Shown piece after piece: positions 12,666-14,033 of a DNA stretch of 14,033 nt (the first letter of the stretch is position 1; each line of letters starts with the position of its first letter). A program made the position numbers and the translations under genes. Below the pieces are notes generated by a model. It saw nothing but the letters and a program-made list of their open reading frames with translations, made no database searches and was not told the DNA's origin. This stretch comes from Spirochaetia bacterium. GTDB lineage: Bacteria; Spirochaetota; Spirochaetia; Treponematales; Breznakiellaceae. The stretch covers positions 1 to 14,033 of the forward strand of contig BOBG01000054.1 of the NCBI GenBank assembly GCA_026002265.1, read 5' to 3'.

Positions 12666-13712
12666 CTAAATGATAGCGCGAGCAATGCTTTCAAAGGTCT
12701 CCTGAACTTCAAGAAGCCGGTCAGTCAGAAAGGGATCGAACTGAGTTTCGCGCCCGTCCCTAATGATCTGCATTGCTTTTGCATGGGGAAAGGCAACTTT
12801 GTACACACGATTGCAAACCAAGGCGTCGTAAATATCTGCCAGAGAAGCAATGCGCGCCGAAAGCGGTATGTCATGTCCTTTGAGTCCTTGGGGATAGCCC
12901 TTTCCGTCAAAGCGTTCATGATGACAGTAACTAATATCCCGGCAATGTTTTAAATAAAGTGTATCAGTATATGTTAAAATAGAGCTGATAATATTTTTTC
13001 CAATAGTTGTGTGCGTTTTCATGATTTCAAATTCATCTTTGTCCAAGCTGCCCGGCTTGAGGAGAATTTTATCCGGAATACCGATCTTGCCAATATCATG
13101 GAGCGCCACTGACTTTACGATAATATCCGGTTCCTGTGCTTGTAATTCATCTGCATAGAGAGACGGAACTTCCAAGATATGATCGATAAGCGCTTGGGAA
13201 AAAAGCTGCGTACGTTTAACATGGCTGCCGGACTCAAGGTTCCGGTATTCAATGATATTTGCCATTGTTTGTAACGTACTATCCAAGGTTAAGGTCAATT
13301 CCGCGGCTTTTTGGGCAACCATTACTTCAAGGTTATCGCTATAATTTTTTAATTCAACCTGGTGCCGGACTCTGAGTTTAACTATATCCGGCATAAAGGG
13401 TTTTGAAATAAAATCCGTGGCGCCGGCCGCCAAAGCTTCACCTTCTGAATCCGAAGTAGTTATAAAAATAACCGGAATCCGTTTAAACCGGTCATCTGAC
13501 TTCATAATTTTAAGCGTTTGGTAGCCGTTCATTTCCGGCATGAATATATCAAGTAAAACGATTTTCGGAAGTTCTTTAACTGTGTTAAGCAAATCAAGTG
13601 CCTGTACTCCATTATTAGCACTCAAAATATTATAATCATTTTTAAGGATCTCCTCAAGAATCATAATATTAGTGTCAATATCATCAACGACTAAAATCGT
13701 TACATTAGGCAT
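12666..13712 (-). CDS. response regulator with HD-GYP cyclic-di-GMP phosphodiesterase output
   Basis: Residues 1-120 form a receiver domain with acidic pocket D10/D11, phospho-acceptor D55 (IVLLDIFMPEMNG), T85/T86 and K104 (FISKPF). After a helical linker (about 120-150), an HD-GYP domain runs to the end (348 aa): HVKR at 164-167, the metal-binding H205-D206 in ALHDIGKIGIPD, H234 in KTHTTIG, H264-H265 in CHHERFDG, and the GYP motif at 272-274. All expected metal ligands seem present, so phosphorylation of D55 probably controls degradation of cyclic-di-GMP. The ATG overlaps the end of the HPt gene by 8 bases, which suggests translational coupling. The HPt domain is the obvious phosphodonor. 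The PRPP synthetase gene follows 29 bases downstream. Confidence 0.92.
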   Translation of the reverse strand: MPNVTILVVDDIDTNIMILEEILKNDYNILSANNGVQALDLLNTVKELPKIVLLDIFMPEMNGYQTLKIMKSDDRFKRIPVIFITTSDSEGEALAAGATDFISKPFMPDIVKLRVRHQVELKNYSDNLEVMVAQKAAELTLTLDSTLQTMANIIEYRNLESGSHVKRTQLFSQALIDHILEVPSLYADELQAQEPDIIVKSVALHDIGKIGIPDKILLKPGSLDKDEFEIMKTHTTIGKNIISSILTYTDTLYLKHCRDISYCHHERFDGKGYPQGLKGHDIPLSARIASLADIYDALVCNRVYKVAFPHAKAMQIIRDGRETQFDPFLTDRLLEVQETFESIARAII

Positions 13713-14033
13713 ATCGGCTCAACACCTCATCAATACTATGCATTGTTTCAGCAAAACAATGTTTAAATACTTCAACTGTATCAGGATTTACTGACATTCC
13801 TTTTATCTGAGATTCCAGATTTTTACTCTGCTCGAAAAGCTCTGTTAAAGACAGATTTGCACTGACTCCTTTTAACTTATGCACTTCAACGGCAGCTTGC
13901 TCATAATTTGCAGCTTGCAATGCAGCCATGATTGCGTCTGTGCTGTTTTCATTTCTAAATTTTGTCAGGAGTTTCGCATACAATTTACGATTGTTCATGA
14001 CGCGCCCAACCCCTTCTGCCTCATCAATATACA
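13705..14033 (-). CDS. HPt phosphotransfer domain, probably the C-terminus of a larger sensor kinase (open at right edge)
   Basis: The C-terminal domain is a four-helix HPt module. The phosphorylatable histidine lies in EVHKLKGVSANL, with its codon at 13879-13881. Upstream of the ATG at 13998 the frame stays open to the window edge and reads YIDEAEGVGRV before MNNRKLYAKLLTKF. This matches the usual lead-in to HPt domains at the end of hybrid histidine kinases (a ...GL-RV-GN--LY--LL-KF pattern). So ATG 13998 is probably internal and the gene likely encodes a hybrid kinase whose last domain we see. A stand-alone HPt starting at 13998 (97 aa) cannot be excluded, but no ribosome binding site is seen there. 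It overlaps the REC-HD-GYP gene by 8 bases, fitting a phosphorelay to D55 of that protein. Confidence 0.8.
   Translation of the reverse strand, partial: YIDEAEGVGRVMNNRKLYAKLLTKFRNENSTDAIMAALQAANYEQAAVEVHKLKGVSANLSLTELFEQSKNLESQIKGMSVNPDTVEVFKHCFAETMHSIDEVLSRYA

Overview
The window looks like chromosome from a spirochaete of the Treponema group, possibly a termite-gut type. This is inferred from three things: an archaeal/eukaryotic-length PheRS alpha chain (523 aa), a divergent PRPP synthetase, and a REC-HD-GYP response regulator next to an HPt domain. CCGG is strikingly abundant throughout. No database search was possible, so the taxon is an inference.

Layout. Positions 1-1605 are accessory: the tail of an unrecognised protein, a short TPR protein made of near-identical 102-bp repeats, a small zinc-ribbon ORF, a decayed secreted-protein gene (1311-1447) and a REP-like hairpin. 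pheS follows on the minus strand (1606-3177). Between pheS and carB lies an island (about 3200-5085) of three tandem minus-strand retroviral-type aspartic protease-like genes (A, B, C). It is interleaved with and flanked by 22-23 bp imperfectly palindromic repeats, and next to carB sits a broken hicA toxin gene. carB (5089-8274, minus) encodes the carbamoyl-phosphate synthase large subunit. It diverges from an exported TPR-like protein gene (8512-9618, plus). Both appear to have sigma70-type promoters placed so that transcription would begin at or next to the ATG, and neither has a Shine-Dalgarno sequence. REP-like palindromes lie between the two promoters.

An FtsK/SpoIIIE-family gene follows (9743-11596, plus). 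It keeps the fold signatures and four predicted membrane segments. Its Walker A lysine is glutamine, the adjacent Ser/Thr is alanine, and the Walker B aspartate is asparagine; it also ends before a gamma domain. It therefore looks like a pseudo-translocase kept as an intact reading frame. It overlaps, tail to tail, a minus-strand operon that reads inward from the right edge: an HPt phosphotransfer domain (open at the edge), a REC-HD-GYP cyclic-di-GMP phosphodiesterase, and a divergent PRPP synthetase.

The strongest candidates for something undescribed are the degenerate FtsK and the protease/palindromic-repeat island, whose paralogs show a sharp mosaic identity pattern. The core genes (pheS, carB, prs) serve translation and nucleotide synthesis; the signalling pair probably forms part of one phosphorelay that lowers cyclic-di-GMP.
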